Shown piece by piece: positions 10,016 through 19,066 of a stretch of DNA of 64,000 nucleotides (positions within the stretch are counted from its first letter, which is position 1; each line of letters opens with the position of its first letter). Source of the stretch: JAEELC01 sp963621965. Lineage in GTDB: Bacteria; Bacillota_I; Bacilli_A; Acholeplasmatales; Anaeroplasmataceae. The stretch covers positions 1 to 64,000 of the forward strand of contig CAVFGN010000004.1 of the NCBI GenBank assembly GCA_963621965.1, in the 5' to 3' direction. A program made the translations under genes and the position numbers. The notes beneath the pieces are model-generated. The model saw nothing but the letters and a program-made list of their open reading frames with translations, did no database searches and was not told the DNA's origin.

Positions 10016-10016
10016 T

Positions 10017-10718
10017 ATGGCTTATATTGAAGCACAAAATATTATTAAATCTTACAAGTCTGGTGACTCAGTTTTTAATGCTTTAAACGGTGTTAATTTT
10101 AGGATCGAAAAAGGTGAATTTGTCGTAATCCTAGGTCCATCAGGTGCCGGTAAAACTACTCTTTTAAATATGCTTGGTGGAATGGACTCTATCACTAGTG
10201 GTTCTTTAAAAATAGATAACACCGAACTATTTGATTCAAATGATAAGAAATTAACATTATATCGCCGAAGTGACGTTGGATTTGTTTTCCAGTTTTACAA
10301 TCTAATGCCTAATTTAACCGCGAAAGAGAATATTGAGCTTGCAAACGAATTAAATACAAATTCATTAGATGCTACTAACTGTTTAAATGATGTAGGCTTA
10401 AAAGATAAGGTTAATAACTTCCCATCGCAACTATCAGGTGGGGAACAACAAAGAGTTTCGATAGCGCGCGCAATCGCCAAAAACCCTAAAATTTTGTTAT
10501 GTGACGAGCCAACCGGTGCACTTGATATAAGTACTGGTATTCAAATATTAAAACTTCTTAAAGATATATCACAAAAAGAGAATAAAACTGTAATAATTGT
10601 AACTCATAACAGTGCAATTAAAGAAATGGCTGATCATGTTTTATATATTAAAAATGGAACGATTATAAAAGACGAATATAATCAAAATCCTAAGCGAGTT
10701 GAGGATATTTTATGGTAG
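10017..10718 (+). CDS. ABC transporter ATP-binding protein, MacB/LolD type
   Basis: 233 residues. Walker A GPSGAGKTT, FVFQFYNLMP, signature LSGGEQQR, Walker B ILLCDEPTGALD and VTHNS are intact. It is clearly similar to the ATPase at 7555-8253, so the two are likely paralogues. The ATG lies one base after the rqcH stop, with GGAAAG as ribosome site, so it probably shares the rqcH transcript. Its 3' end overlaps the permease start by 7 bases. Confidence 0.88.
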   Translation: MAYIEAQNIIKSYKSGDSVFNALNGVNFRIEKGEFVVILGPSGAGKTTLLNMLGGMDSITSGSLKIDNTELFDSNDKKLTLYRRSDVGFVFQFYNLMPNLTAKENIELANELNTNSLDATNCLNDVGLKDKVNNFPSQLSGGEQQRVSIARAIAKNPKILLCDEPTGALDISTGIQILKLLKDISQKENKTVIIVTHNSAIKEMADHVLYIKNGTIIKDEYNQNPKRVEDILW

Positions 10719-12493
10719 CTTTTAAAAAAGATATCTTTAGAGTTATCAAGGCTAATCATTTACGTTTTATATCTCTTCTTCTAATAATTGCTCTTGGTAT
10801 ATGTTTTGTAACCGGTGTTGGTGGTATAAGCAATAAAGTAACCAATTCATTTAATGATTATTATAAAGAAAATAACGTTTGCGATATAATTATTAAAGCA
10901 AAAACAGAGACAGGAATTGATTCTTCTTTGCTTAGTAATCTTGACACTAATTCATCTATTAGATCTTACGTGGTTTTAACGCAAATAGACGATAGGACTA
11001 ACAACAGATTATACGTTTATGATTTTAAATCAAAAACTAATGTTATTAATCTAAAAAGTGGTAGACTGCCTAAAAATTATAATGAGATAGTTTTAGAATA
11101 CTATACTTCCTCAAATTACGATATTGGCGATACATTAGAATATTTTAATACAGAACTTACAATTGTAGGTTTTGTTAAAAACCCACTATTAAGCGCAAAA
11201 AGTGGAGATTTATCACAAGTGACAAGCGAGTATTTAGAGAATATTATATATGTTTCAAGTGAATTTAACCCATTCTCCTATCTTCCAAATACTGATATTT
11301 ATATCACATTAAATCACGATTATAATTATTTTTCTAAATCTTATACTAATTTTATTAATTCTAATGTTAAGTCGTTATCTAATACGTTTACAAGTGACAC
11401 TTATTCAATACTCACTTTGAAAGAAAATTTATCATACGCATTCCTAAAAAACATTTGCGAGAAAATTGATGTAATTGCGCTTCTTTTCCCTTTATTTTTT
11501 ATCCTTGTAGTAGCACTTGTTACTATGACTAATATGTCTCGTTTAATTGACGAGGAGAGAAAATCAATTGCATGTTTAAAATCTCTTGGTTATAGTTCAA
11601 AACGTATTGTTTCAAAATATTTGATATTTGCATTTTTAGCGACAATTACAGGCTCTCTTATAGGTTTAATTAGTGGTGTATTTATAATTCCTAATATTTG
11701 TTACACAGCCTTTGGTGGGGTATTTTTTATTCCAAATCCTACAAAAAAAGTTACTTATTTAATTGGTTTAATTACATCTTTTGTCATGATTTTAATTACT
11801 TTATTTGTTACATATTACGAAGCAAACAAATCCACAAGAGAAATTCCTGCCGCTTTGTTTAAAGCTAAAACCCAAAAAGCTGGCAAACAAATTTGGCTCG
11901 AAAAAACAAGTATATGGAATCATATTAAATTCAAGTATAAGTCAACTATCAGAAATATGTTACGCTTTAAATCTCGTTTCTTTATGATTGTGGTATCTTT
12001 AGCCTTGTCTACACTACTTGTAATGGCAGGATTCGGTTTATATGATATATCTAATACAAATATTGTAATTAACGGCATAATCGTTGATAGCAACGAAACA
12101 ATAAAAATAATTTCGGTCGCAATAATAGTGTTTGCACTCGCATTATCATTACTAGTTTTATATAATTTAACAACACTAAATATTGGGGAACGAGAAAGAG
12201 AAATTGCAACTCTTAAAGTTTTAGGTTATAAAACTATGGAAGTTAACGGCTTTATTTATAGAGAAATATTTATTGAAGCCATAATAGGTATTATAATTGG
12301 TATTCCGCTTGGAATTTCCTTCTTATTTTTAGTATTTACAATGATGGATTTTGGTTCACTTAGTGAAATTAAAATTCTTAGTTACTTCTTAACGTTTTCA
12401 ATTTCGATATTATTTGTAATAATCGTATTTGTACTAACAAAATCAAAAATAAAACGCGTTGATATGAACGCATCATTAAAGAGTATAGATTAA
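10712..12493 (+). CDS. ABC transporter permease, FtsX type with reduced second half
   Basis: 593 residues. An N-terminal helix, an outside domain of about 190 residues and a three-helix FtsX module (LKSLGYSSKR near 290) resemble the permease at 5237-7555. In the second half, the helix near 430 and the next membrane segment are separated by only about 20-25 residues, where the other permease has about 200. The final FtsX module (ATLKVLGYKT) is kept. Inference: the second extracytoplasmic domain has been lost, so the export substrate or partner may differ. No terminator is obvious downstream. Confidence 0.82.
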   Translation: MVAFKKDIFRVIKANHLRFISLLLIIALGICFVTGVGGISNKVTNSFNDYYKENNVCDIIIKAKTETGIDSSLLSNLDTNSSIRSYVVLTQIDDRTNNRLYVYDFKSKTNVINLKSGRLPKNYNEIVLEYYTSSNYDIGDTLEYFNTELTIVGFVKNPLLSAKSGDLSQVTSEYLENIIYVSSEFNPFSYLPNTDIYITLNHDYNYFSKSYTNFINSNVKSLSNTFTSDTYSILTLKENLSYAFLKNICEKIDVIALLFPLFFILVVALVTMTNMSRLIDEERKSIACLKSLGYSSKRIVSKYLIFAFLATITGSLIGLISGVFIIPNICYTAFGGVFFIPNPTKKVTYLIGLITSFVMILITLFVTYYEANKSTREIPAALFKAKTQKAGKQIWLEKTSIWNHIKFKYKSTIRNMLRFKSRFFMIVVSLALSTLLVMAGFGLYDISNTNIVINGIIVDSNETIKIISVAIIVFALALSLLVLYNLTTLNIGEREREIATLKVLGYKTMEVNGFIYREIFIEAIIGIIIGIPLGISFLFLVFTMMDFGSLSEIKILSYFLTFSISILFVIIVFVLTKSKIKRVDMNASLKSID

Positions 12494-13428
12494 AAATACA
12501 GATTAGTTTTATATACTGGTTCGAAAGTCAAGGACTAAATGCTGATAGTAACCTAAAAATTAAATGATTTCAATTTACAAATAAAGGTTTATTCTTTACA
12601 TATAATATTTAAAAAATACTACTTTCAAATTTACACAACATATTTTACACTATCTTCCATATTTAGCTAATGCATTAAAAATGATGGATTTAATAATTAT
12701 AATAAGAAATTAGATATATTTGGAACAATAGTATTTGAATCTAACAAAGAATTAACTCCTCTTAAAGTATATAGTCTCATCAAATTCAAAAGCCTGCTTA
12801 TAATATCTCATAACTACTTCTATTTCTAATCTTTGTAAATAGTTGAATACATCCTAAATAGATAAATCAAGATCACACTCAAGAAGAACAGTTCCGATTC
12901 TTTCTTGTTTTTTCTTAAAATCTTTATTCGAATAATCAATGATATTTTATTTTATATAATCGTATTCTTCTTTAGATGCTTTTATTTGATCACGATACGA
13001 ATAAGGCCGTTTGTTTTAACCGTCAACTTTTTTTATAAAACGCCTTTATATCCGTTAAAGCACCAGTATATGAACAAATATCATGAGTAGTTGAAAATTT
13101 GAAGTTTCTCTTTATTGTATTTAAAAAATGTAAATCAGGATTTTGTGAAAAATGAGTAGCTGCAGCGTTTGATGGAAATCCCTTATCTTGAGCCCTTTTT
13201 CTAAAATTTTTAGCAATTTTCTTATATAAAGACCTTTTATGTATTAATACTTATATTAAATTAAAATACATTAAAGAAAGTTTTTATGGATAGTGAGATT
13301 GCTGCTAGATAAGGAATATAATAAAGAGATAATATTATTAAAACAATTAAAGGACTGAACATCTGACAAAAGTTAATATCGACATTAAGTCCCTTCTTCT
13401 AGTACCGTTTTAATACGCTATTCTGTTT
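12494..13428. other. Gap holding transposase debris
   Basis: No intact gene. The middle part carries a decayed transposase on the minus strand (separate entry). I see no terminal inverted repeats, RNA gene or clear terminator in the rest. GGTTCGAAA near 12519 recalls a tRNA T-loop, but no acceptor or anticodon stem accompanies it. Confidence 0.6.
12750..13245 (-). pseudogene. Remnant of an IS4/IS1634-like transposase
   Basis: Minus-strand translation gives coherent protein in broken frames. One piece contains GFPSNAAATHFSQNPD, then TGALTDIKAFYKK. After a frameshift at an A-run comes NKRPYSYRDQIKASKEEYDY, then GTVLLECDLD and FNYLQRLEIEVVMRYYKQAF. At least two in-frame stops interrupt it. The last piece resembles the C-terminal region of DDE transposases (an LEIE...YYKQ block). 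Family assignment is from memory of such proteins and is uncertain; the decay is directly visible. Confidence 0.6.
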
Positions 13429-14247
13429 TTAAAACTTAAACTTATGCTTAATTTCGTTATATTCTTTATATAAATCATCAAAATCATGGATTTTAAGAAT
13501 TGCATGAACTTTGCTTATTTCCCATTGTTTAACATTAATCATCTTAAAATATGGGAAAAATTGAGTCTTAATGTTAAAATGGTAAATCACTGTATTTTCA
13601 TTTATCTTTATTTGTTCATTATATATATTATCAAATATATAAATATCATCGCTTACTTTATTTAGTGCGTCTTGATCAGGCATCGAGGAGATCGATTTCA
13701 TCATTTTTTTGTAGCACTTATCAAGTATTTTATTTTCTCTTAAACGTTTTAAATTTAAAAGTAAAACACCTGAATTACAATAATCATTTGAGAAAAAATA
13801 TTTACCAACTTGATCTCTAGCCATTGCATAGTCATATTTTGTTATATCTATATTGTACAAAGGACTGATATCTTTAAGCGCCATAATATCAGTATCTAAA
13901 TATAAGAGTTTATCCGGTAAAATATCAATTTTTGTAGCTAATAGGCGTAAATAAGCATAAGGAGAGTATTTATTTTTTTCAACTGATTTTTTTACACCAC
14001 TATTTAAATAGATATCTTTTATATCTATTAATGTAATATCCGAATCAGGATTTGCTTTCTTTAATAGAAATCTCATCTCTTCTATATTTTTTTCATTAAC
14101 GATAGTAAAGTTTAGATCTAAATTAGTTAAATCCATGCTTAAAATGTAAACGTGTATTTCTTCATTTGTATGCTTAATAATAGATAATAAAGATAATACG
14201 ATACCTTTAAAATAACTATTGTTTGCAGAATACAACAAATTAATCAT
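13429..14247 (-). CDS. Glycosyltransferase family 8 protein
   Basis: 272 residues. GT8 enzymes are retaining transferases that use nucleotide sugars, often UDP-glucose or UDP-galactose, for polysaccharide or glycolipid side chains. The N-terminus NLLYSANNSYFKGIVLSLLS, the metal-binding DXD in YLDTDIMAL near residue 100, CNSGVLLLNLKRLRE, the PDQDALN motif and a C-terminal IKTQFFPYF block fit the family. No signal peptide or membrane helix. No polysaccharide cluster is present. It sits alone between transposase debris and ackA. Confidence 0.86.
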   Translation of the reverse strand: MINLLYSANNSYFKGIVLSLLSIIKHTNEEIHVYILSMDLTNLDLNFTIVNEKNIEEMRFLLKKANPDSDITLIDIKDIYLNSGVKKSVEKNKYSPYAYLRLLATKIDILPDKLLYLDTDIMALKDISPLYNIDITKYDYAMARDQVGKYFFSNDYCNSGVLLLNLKRLRENKILDKCYKKMMKSISSMPDQDALNKVSDDIYIFDNIYNEQIKINENTVIYHFNIKTQFFPYFKMINVKQWEISKVHAILKIHDFDDLYKEYNEIKHKFKF

Positions 14248-14261
14248 AAATACTCCTTCCT

Positions 14262-14292
14262 TTAAAAAAGACTAGTGTCAAAGACACTAGTC
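14262..14292 (-). terminator. Terminator of the ackA operon
   Basis: GACTAGTGTC and GACACTAGTC form a perfect 10-bp stem with a 3-base loop (14270-14292), followed on the minus strand by TTTTTT. Confidence 0.9.
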
Positions 14293-14298
14293 ATTAGA

Positions 14299-15534
14299 TT
14301 AAATCTTAGCAATTCTTACAACGTCACGAGCAATCATTACTTCTTCATTTGTAGGAACAACGAATACTCTGATCTTTGATTCAGGAGCTGAAATTTCTTT
14401 TTCAACACCATAAGCGCCGTCATTAGCTTCTTTATTTAATACAACGCCAAGAGCGCCAAGTCTATTTAAAATCTTTTCACGTAAGTGAGTTAAGTTTTCA
14501 CCCATACCAGCTGTGAATGCAATTGCATCACAACCACCTAGATATACATAGTAAGAAGCGATATAGTCAACGATTCTCTTAGCTTGAACGTTGAACGCCA
14601 TAATACATCTATGGTCTCCTTCGTTCATACCTTTTGTTACATCACGTGCATCGTTAGTTCTTCCGCCCATACCTAGTAAACCAGATTGCTTATTTAAAAC
14701 ATTGATTAATTCATCAATATTCTTTCCTTCGTGTTTAGCAACAACTTGAAGTGCAGTTGGGTCGATATTACCAGAACGTGTTCCCATAGGAATACCCTCA
14801 AGTGGAGTAAGACCCATAGATGTATCAATACACTTTCCGCCCTTAACTGCAGAAATAGAAGCACCATTACCTAAGTGACAAACGATAATCTTTGTATCTT
14901 CTAATGGCTTATTGATAAGTTCTGCTGTTCTTTGTGAAACATATTTATGGCTAGTTCCGTGTGCACCGTACTTACGAATACCATACTTTGTATACCATTC
15001 ATATGGAGTTGCATACATATAAGCTTCTTCAGCCATTGTTTGGTGGAATGTAGTATCAAATACAGCTACTTCAGGAACCGAAGGTAGAGCCTTCATGAAT
15101 GCACGCATACCAACAACGTGTGCTCTGTTGTGAAGTGGAGCTAAGTCAGCAAGTTCTAAAATCTTGTTAATAACAGTTCCATCGGGACCATCAATTAATG
15201 CAGAATCCTTAAAGTATTCTCCACCTTGAACTACTCTGTGTCCTACGCCTACGATTTCTTCTAACTTTTCAACGATGTGCTTTTCAACAAGAGTCTTTAA
15301 TAATAATTCAACACCTTCAGCATGTGTAGGAAGAAGTGGATTTGTTTCTTCTTTTACCTTTTCTCCATTCTTGTTGTATTTAATTGTGAAAATACCTGCT
15401 TGTGGATTACCATTCGCATCCTTTGTACCGATACGCTCCATAACGCCTGAAGCGATTAATGTTTCTGCTGGCATGTCAAGTAATTGGAATTTAATTGAAC
15501 TTGATCCAGCGTTTACAGCCATAATTTTTGCCAT
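14299..15534 (-). CDS. ackA: Acetate kinase
   Basis: 411 residues. Interconverts acetyl phosphate plus ADP with acetate plus ATP, an energy-yielding step of fermentation. VNAGSSSIKFQLL at the N-terminus, VGHRVVQGGEYF, HLGNGASI, GTRSGNIDPTAL and FTAGMGENL are the acetokinase phosphate-binding and catalytic blocks. It lies 14 bases after the YtxK-like gene, as in Bacillus. A strong terminator follows. No pta is in the window. Confidence 0.97.
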   Translation of the reverse strand: MAKIMAVNAGSSSIKFQLLDMPAETLIASGVMERIGTKDANGNPQAGIFTIKYNKNGEKVKEETNPLLPTHAEGVELLLKTLVEKHIVEKLEEIVGVGHRVVQGGEYFKDSALIDGPDGTVINKILELADLAPLHNRAHVVGMRAFMKALPSVPEVAVFDTTFHQTMAEEAYMYATPYEWYTKYGIRKYGAHGTSHKYVSQRTAELINKPLEDTKIIVCHLGNGASISAVKGGKCIDTSMGLTPLEGIPMGTRSGNIDPTALQVVAKHEGKNIDELINVLNKQSGLLGMGGRTNDARDVTKGMNEGDHRCIMAFNVQAKRIVDYIASYYVYLGGCDAIAFTAGMGENLTHLREKILNRLGALGVVLNKEANDGAYGVEKEISAPESKIRVFVVPTNEEVMIARDVVRIAKI

Positions 15535-15548
15535 AATATTTCCTCACT

Positions 15549-16493
15549 TTAATTTTTATTATTTATATTTTCATCAAACCACAATTCGATTCTAATTAAT
15601 GCTTGATTAAATTCATTAGGATCATCGAACGTTGGCAGTTTGATCATTAAACATTTCTTATTATCAAATTGACCTTTTTTAATAATAAGAATTGATTTCT
15701 TTTGTTGTTTAAAGAAATCATCAGGTAGTTCTATTAAAGAAACAATAGAGCCAAAGCTTGCAATATTTTTCTTAAACTCTTGATCTTTATCAAAACTAAA
15801 GAAATCATCAGGAATACATAAAATCATATACCCATTATTCTTAAGGGCTCCTAAATGATGTAAAATTACATTATAGGGGAAATACCCATCTTCGTATGTA
15901 TCATAATAGTCAAAATCACTAACTATATAATCCATATCTGAAAATAAAGAATTTAGAGTATTTTCAAAATGAATATCAAGACGCGTATCAAGTAAATCAG
16001 AATTACTCTTTAAAACATCAACAATATTCTTATTATGTTCAACAGCATATAATTCCATATCTAAATCTAAGTGATTTTCAATTGTAAAAAGTAAATTACC
16101 AAATCCAGCTAGGGGATCTAAAATTTTAACTTTTCTTTTAGTTGGTTCAAACTTAGAAATAAAGTATGAAAATAATATACCGATAGTATCTGGAGTGATG
16201 CTACCATTTGAAATATGAGTTTCTTGTAATCCTCTTAACATAAGTGATTGGATAGCTTTTCTAATATCTTCGCTAGTCATATCAATGTCAGTCAAACGAG
16301 AATAAATTTCTGTTAATTCTTTTTTATCCTCATCATCAAATTCATCTTGTAACACTTCTTGCGCTAAAATATTATCTACGGTTAAATTGTATAAAGTGAA
16401 ATAATCGCCACCAATTCTTTCAAATAAAAAATCGATAGAATCGCTTATTACTTCATATAATAAAGCCATATTTTCAGTTTTATCTTCAGCCAT
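15549..16493 (-). CDS. YtxK-like class I methyltransferase (N6-adenine methylase fold)
   Basis: 314 residues from the ATG at 16493. SAM-binding motif LDPLAGFGNLLF near residue 125, and a motif IV-like SDFDYYD where adenine methylases carry NPPY/DPPF, so catalytic ability is doubtful. A longer reading frame starting at 16541 is unlikely: TTTACA and TATAAT (17 bp apart) fall inside it, and GGTGA precedes the 16493 ATG. Position directly before ackA matches Bacillus ytxK, whose exact role is not settled. Confidence 0.78.
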   Translation of the reverse strand: MAEDKTENMALLYEVISDSIDFLFERIGGDYFTLYNLTVDNILAQEVLQDEFDDEDKKELTEIYSRLTDIDMTSEDIRKAIQSLMLRGLQETHISNGSITPDTIGILFSYFISKFEPTKRKVKILDPLAGFGNLLFTIENHLDLDMELYAVEHNKNIVDVLKSNSDLLDTRLDIHFENTLNSLFSDMDYIVSDFDYYDTYEDGYFPYNVILHHLGALKNNGYMILCIPDDFFSFDKDQEFKKNIASFGSIVSLIELPDDFFKQQKKSILIIKKGQFDNKKCLMIKLPTFDDPNEFNQALIRIELWFDENINNKN

Positions 16494-16498
16494 TTTAT

Positions 16499-16538
16499 CA
16501 CCATTACTAATTATAACAAATTTAGATTTCTTTGTAAA
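16499..16538 (-). promoter_or_regulatory. Promoter of the ytxK-like gene and ackA
   Basis: TTTACA (16533-16538), a 17-bp spacer and TATAAT (16510-16515) preceded by TGT (extended -10). Seven bases later comes GGTGA, then ATG at 16493. The transcript would start almost at the ribosome binding site. Confidence 0.75.
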
Positions 16539-16550
16539 CAAATCAAAGTT

Positions 16551-17255
16551 CTATTTAGAACTTAACTCGTACATTAAAATAGAACCAGCCACACCAACAT
16601 TTAAACTTTCCATATTATTCATTTGAATGAATAATGATTCAAAATTTAAATCGTTAATTTCGCTACACACGCCGTTTCCTTCGTTTCCAAGTATTAAAGC
16701 AATCTTGTCCTTTTTGTCAGTTTCCTTTACATCATGCCCAATTTTAACATTCGTATTATAAATTTTATGTGTTTTACTCAGGTTTTTAAGGAATTCAACC
16801 TTATCTCCAAACACAAAATTTAGTTTAAAAATTGATCCTTGTGAACTTCTAATTACTTTATCATTATAAATGTCACAAGTCTTATTTGAAATAAAAATAG
16901 TATCAAAAGAGAAAGCTTTAGCACTACGCATCAAAGTACCTAAATTACCTGGATCTTGAATATCATCTAACACTAATACTTTATCTTTAATTTCGTGCTT
17001 ATCAAGTAATTTACATACACCAATTTGGCTAACTGGAGTATTAGTTTGACATATCTTTTTCATTACGTCTTCACTAACTAATTCACCCTCAAGTTTTTCA
17101 CTTATTGTAAAGCACTTTAGAAGATATCCCTCACTCTTAGCTTCTCTAACTAAGTGCTCACCTTCAACGATAAACATCTTCATTTCTTTACGACTTTTTG
17201 AAGTTCTTAAAGAGACTAAATCTTTTACTGTCTTATTTTGTAAAGATGTTATCAT
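16551..17255 (-). CDS. SpoU/TrmH-family RNA 2'-O-ribose methyltransferase
   Basis: 234 residues. SPOUT motifs 1-3 are present: DDIQDPGNLGTLMRSAKAF near 115, LILGNEGNGV near 185 and MNNMESLNVGVAGSILMYE near the C-terminus. Residues 1-100 look like the L30e-type RNA-binding domain (TSKSRKEMKMFIVEGEHLV). Known: such enzymes methylate ribose 2'-OH in rRNA or tRNA. The exact target cannot be read here. Its start overlaps the thiI stop by one base. Confidence 0.87.
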   Translation of the reverse strand: MITSLQNKTVKDLVSLRTSKSRKEMKMFIVEGEHLVREAKSEGYLLKCFTISEKLEGELVSEDVMKKICQTNTPVSQIGVCKLLDKHEIKDKVLVLDDIQDPGNLGTLMRSAKAFSFDTIFISNKTCDIYNDKVIRSSQGSIFKLNFVFGDKVEFLKNLSKTHKIYNTNVKIGHDVKETDKKDKIALILGNEGNGVCSEINDLNFESLFIQMNNMESLNVGVAGSILMYELSSK

Positions 17256-18511
17256 TAGGCATTATCCTTTTTATTAATTAAATCAATTACTTCGCGTGCT
17301 TCAAATCCTAAACTTGCTAAATCGATATCGCTATTTGGTGTAATTGTTAATATACGTGCATTTTCTACACAGAAATCAACCATCGGCTCATAGTCAAATG
17401 TTTCTTCATACTTTTGTGCTTGATAAATCTTAGGCGTTGTGGCTGGATTTTTTGGAAGATAAACAGTACAACAATCTTCAAAAGGACGAATTGATGTTTC
17501 ATATGTTTTAATTTTGTGTGCCAAATGAATAATATCAACCTTATCAGTTGTAACAAGTGGTCTAATTACTGGAATATTTGTAACACTATTAATTGTATTC
17601 ATACTCATTAATGTTTGACTTGCGACTTGACCCACAGATTCGCCTGTTACAATACATAACGCTTTTCTCTTATGTGCCATTTTATCAGCAATTCTAAACA
17701 TCATTCTACGCATTACTGTAATTTTATAAGAATCATCGACGTTATCAAGAAGCGCCATATGTAATTCTTTAAAAGGGATCATGATAAGTTTAATTTTATT
17801 GTGAGGAGAATATTTAGAAATAATCTTGCATAAATCTACAACTTTTTGACTTGATTCAATTGAAGTTAATGGCGTAGATTCAAAATGCAAGCACTCAATT
17901 TCAATACCTTGTTTCATTGCCAAGTATCCAGCAACAGGTGAATCAAGGCCTCCTGATAACATCAACAATCCTTTACCTGCTACACCTACAGGATATCCTC
18001 CCATAGCACGAATATCATTTAAAAATAAGAATACTCCTTCTTCTCGAATCTCTACGTGAAGTTCATTTTGTGGATTATGGATTTCTACTTTTAAATTTGG
18101 GAATTTGTTATCTGATAAAATATATCCAGCAACAATCTTAGATACTTCTAAACTTTCTAAAGGAAACTTCTTATCAGCACGGCGTGTTGAAACTTTAAAA
18201 GTGGTTTCACCCTTAATTTCTTCTTTTACTAACATAAGAGCTTTTTCTTTAATATCTTCTAAATCTTTGCTTGCAGTTAAAACTAAAGAATAACTTGATA
18301 AACCTGAAACTAAATCAAGGCGTTCAAGAACTAATTTATAATCCTCATCAAGTAAATCAATATAAACTCTTTCATGAGCTTTAATAATTTTAACGTTTAA
18401 TCCTTCCAATTTTGACTTGATTAAATTCATTTCTTTTTGAATAAAATCTCTTTGATTTTTACCTTTTAGAGTTAAGTCTCCAAAACGAACTAATATTTGA
18501 TTATATATCAT
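17255..18511 (-). CDS. thiI: tRNA 4-thiouridine synthetase ThiI
   Basis: 418 residues. Adenylates U8 of tRNA and inserts sulfur to give s4U; in many bacteria it also helps make the thiazole of thiamine. A ferredoxin-like/THUMP region (about 1-165) is followed by the PP-loop ATP site LSGGLDSPVAGYLAMKQG near 185. The C-terminal rhodanese domain of the enteric form is absent, as in Bacilli. No cysteine desulfurase gene is beside it. Confidence 0.95.
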   Translation of the reverse strand: MIYNQILVRFGDLTLKGKNQRDFIQKEMNLIKSKLEGLNVKIIKAHERVYIDLLDEDYKLVLERLDLVSGLSSYSLVLTASKDLEDIKEKALMLVKEEIKGETTFKVSTRRADKKFPLESLEVSKIVAGYILSDNKFPNLKVEIHNPQNELHVEIREEGVFLFLNDIRAMGGYPVGVAGKGLLMLSGGLDSPVAGYLAMKQGIEIECLHFESTPLTSIESSQKVVDLCKIISKYSPHNKIKLIMIPFKELHMALLDNVDDSYKITVMRRMMFRIADKMAHKRKALCIVTGESVGQVASQTLMSMNTINSVTNIPVIRPLVTTDKVDIIHLAHKIKTYETSIRPFEDCCTVYLPKNPATTPKIYQAQKYEETFDYEPMVDFCVENARILTITPNSDIDLASLGFEAREVIDLINKKDNA

Positions 18512-18584
18512 ATATAAATCCTCATTTCATACCTAAATATTTTATATTAGTTAGAATATAAATGCAAATAAATTTAAAATTGTA

Positions 18585-18600
18585 TATAATGATTAAGAGG
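18585..18600 (+). promoter_or_regulatory. msrC promoter with minimal leader
   Basis: TATAAT (18585-18590), six bases, then GAGG (18597-18600) and ATG at 18608. Same layout as rqcH, rimM and def. No good -35 is visible. Confidence 0.5.
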
Positions 18601-18607
18601 TATATTT

Positions 18608-19066
18608 ATGACAAATTATAAAGAACTAAACTTAATCGCTAAAACTTATTTTCAAGATACTAAACATGAGATAAGTTTATTAAGTAATGCAAGTGCACTA
18701 CTTAATTCTTACCTAGAAGATATTTCATGGGTTGGTTTCTATTTGCTTAAGAATAATGAGCTTATTTTAGGACCATTCCAAGGTAGAATCGCTTGCACAA
18801 ATATAGAAATCGGTAAAGGAGTATGTGGAACTGCTATTCAAAAACTTGAGACACAAATTGTAGAAAATGTTCACAATTTTAAAGGCCATATCGCATGTGA
18901 CTCGAGGTCTAATTCAGAGATTGTTATACCTATGTTTGTAAACAATAAACCATACGGTGTTTTAGATATCGATTCCACCTCATTTTCTAGATTTACTAAA
19001 GTTGATGAAAAAGAACTTTCATTATTTTTAAGTGAAATAACAAAAGTTCTTGAATCTATTATTTAA
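18608..19066 (+). CDS. msrC: Free methionine-R-sulfoxide reductase (GAF domain)
   Basis: 152 residues, one GAF domain. Reduces free methionine-R-sulfoxide using thioredoxin. WVGFYLL, LILGPFQGRIAC, GKGVCGTAIQK and GHIACDSRSNSEIVIP carry the three cysteines expected for fRMsr (within IAC, GVCG and IACD). The stop overlaps the convergent HAD gene by 8 bases. Divergent from thiI. Confidence 0.92.
   Translation: MTNYKELNLIAKTYFQDTKHEISLLSNASALLNSYLEDISWVGFYLLKNNELILGPFQGRIACTNIEIGKGVCGTAIQKLETQIVENVHNFKGHIACDSRSNSEIVIPMFVNNKPYGVLDIDSTSFSRFTKVDEKELSLFLSEITKVLESII

Noticed and set aside
12519..12530. GGTTCGAAA resembling a tRNA T-loop
   Set aside because: No acceptor stem, anticodon arm or D-arm could be found around it.
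16494..16541. N-terminal extension of the YtxK-like gene
   Set aside because: The segment contains a full -35/-10 promoter, and the downstream ATG has GGTGA.
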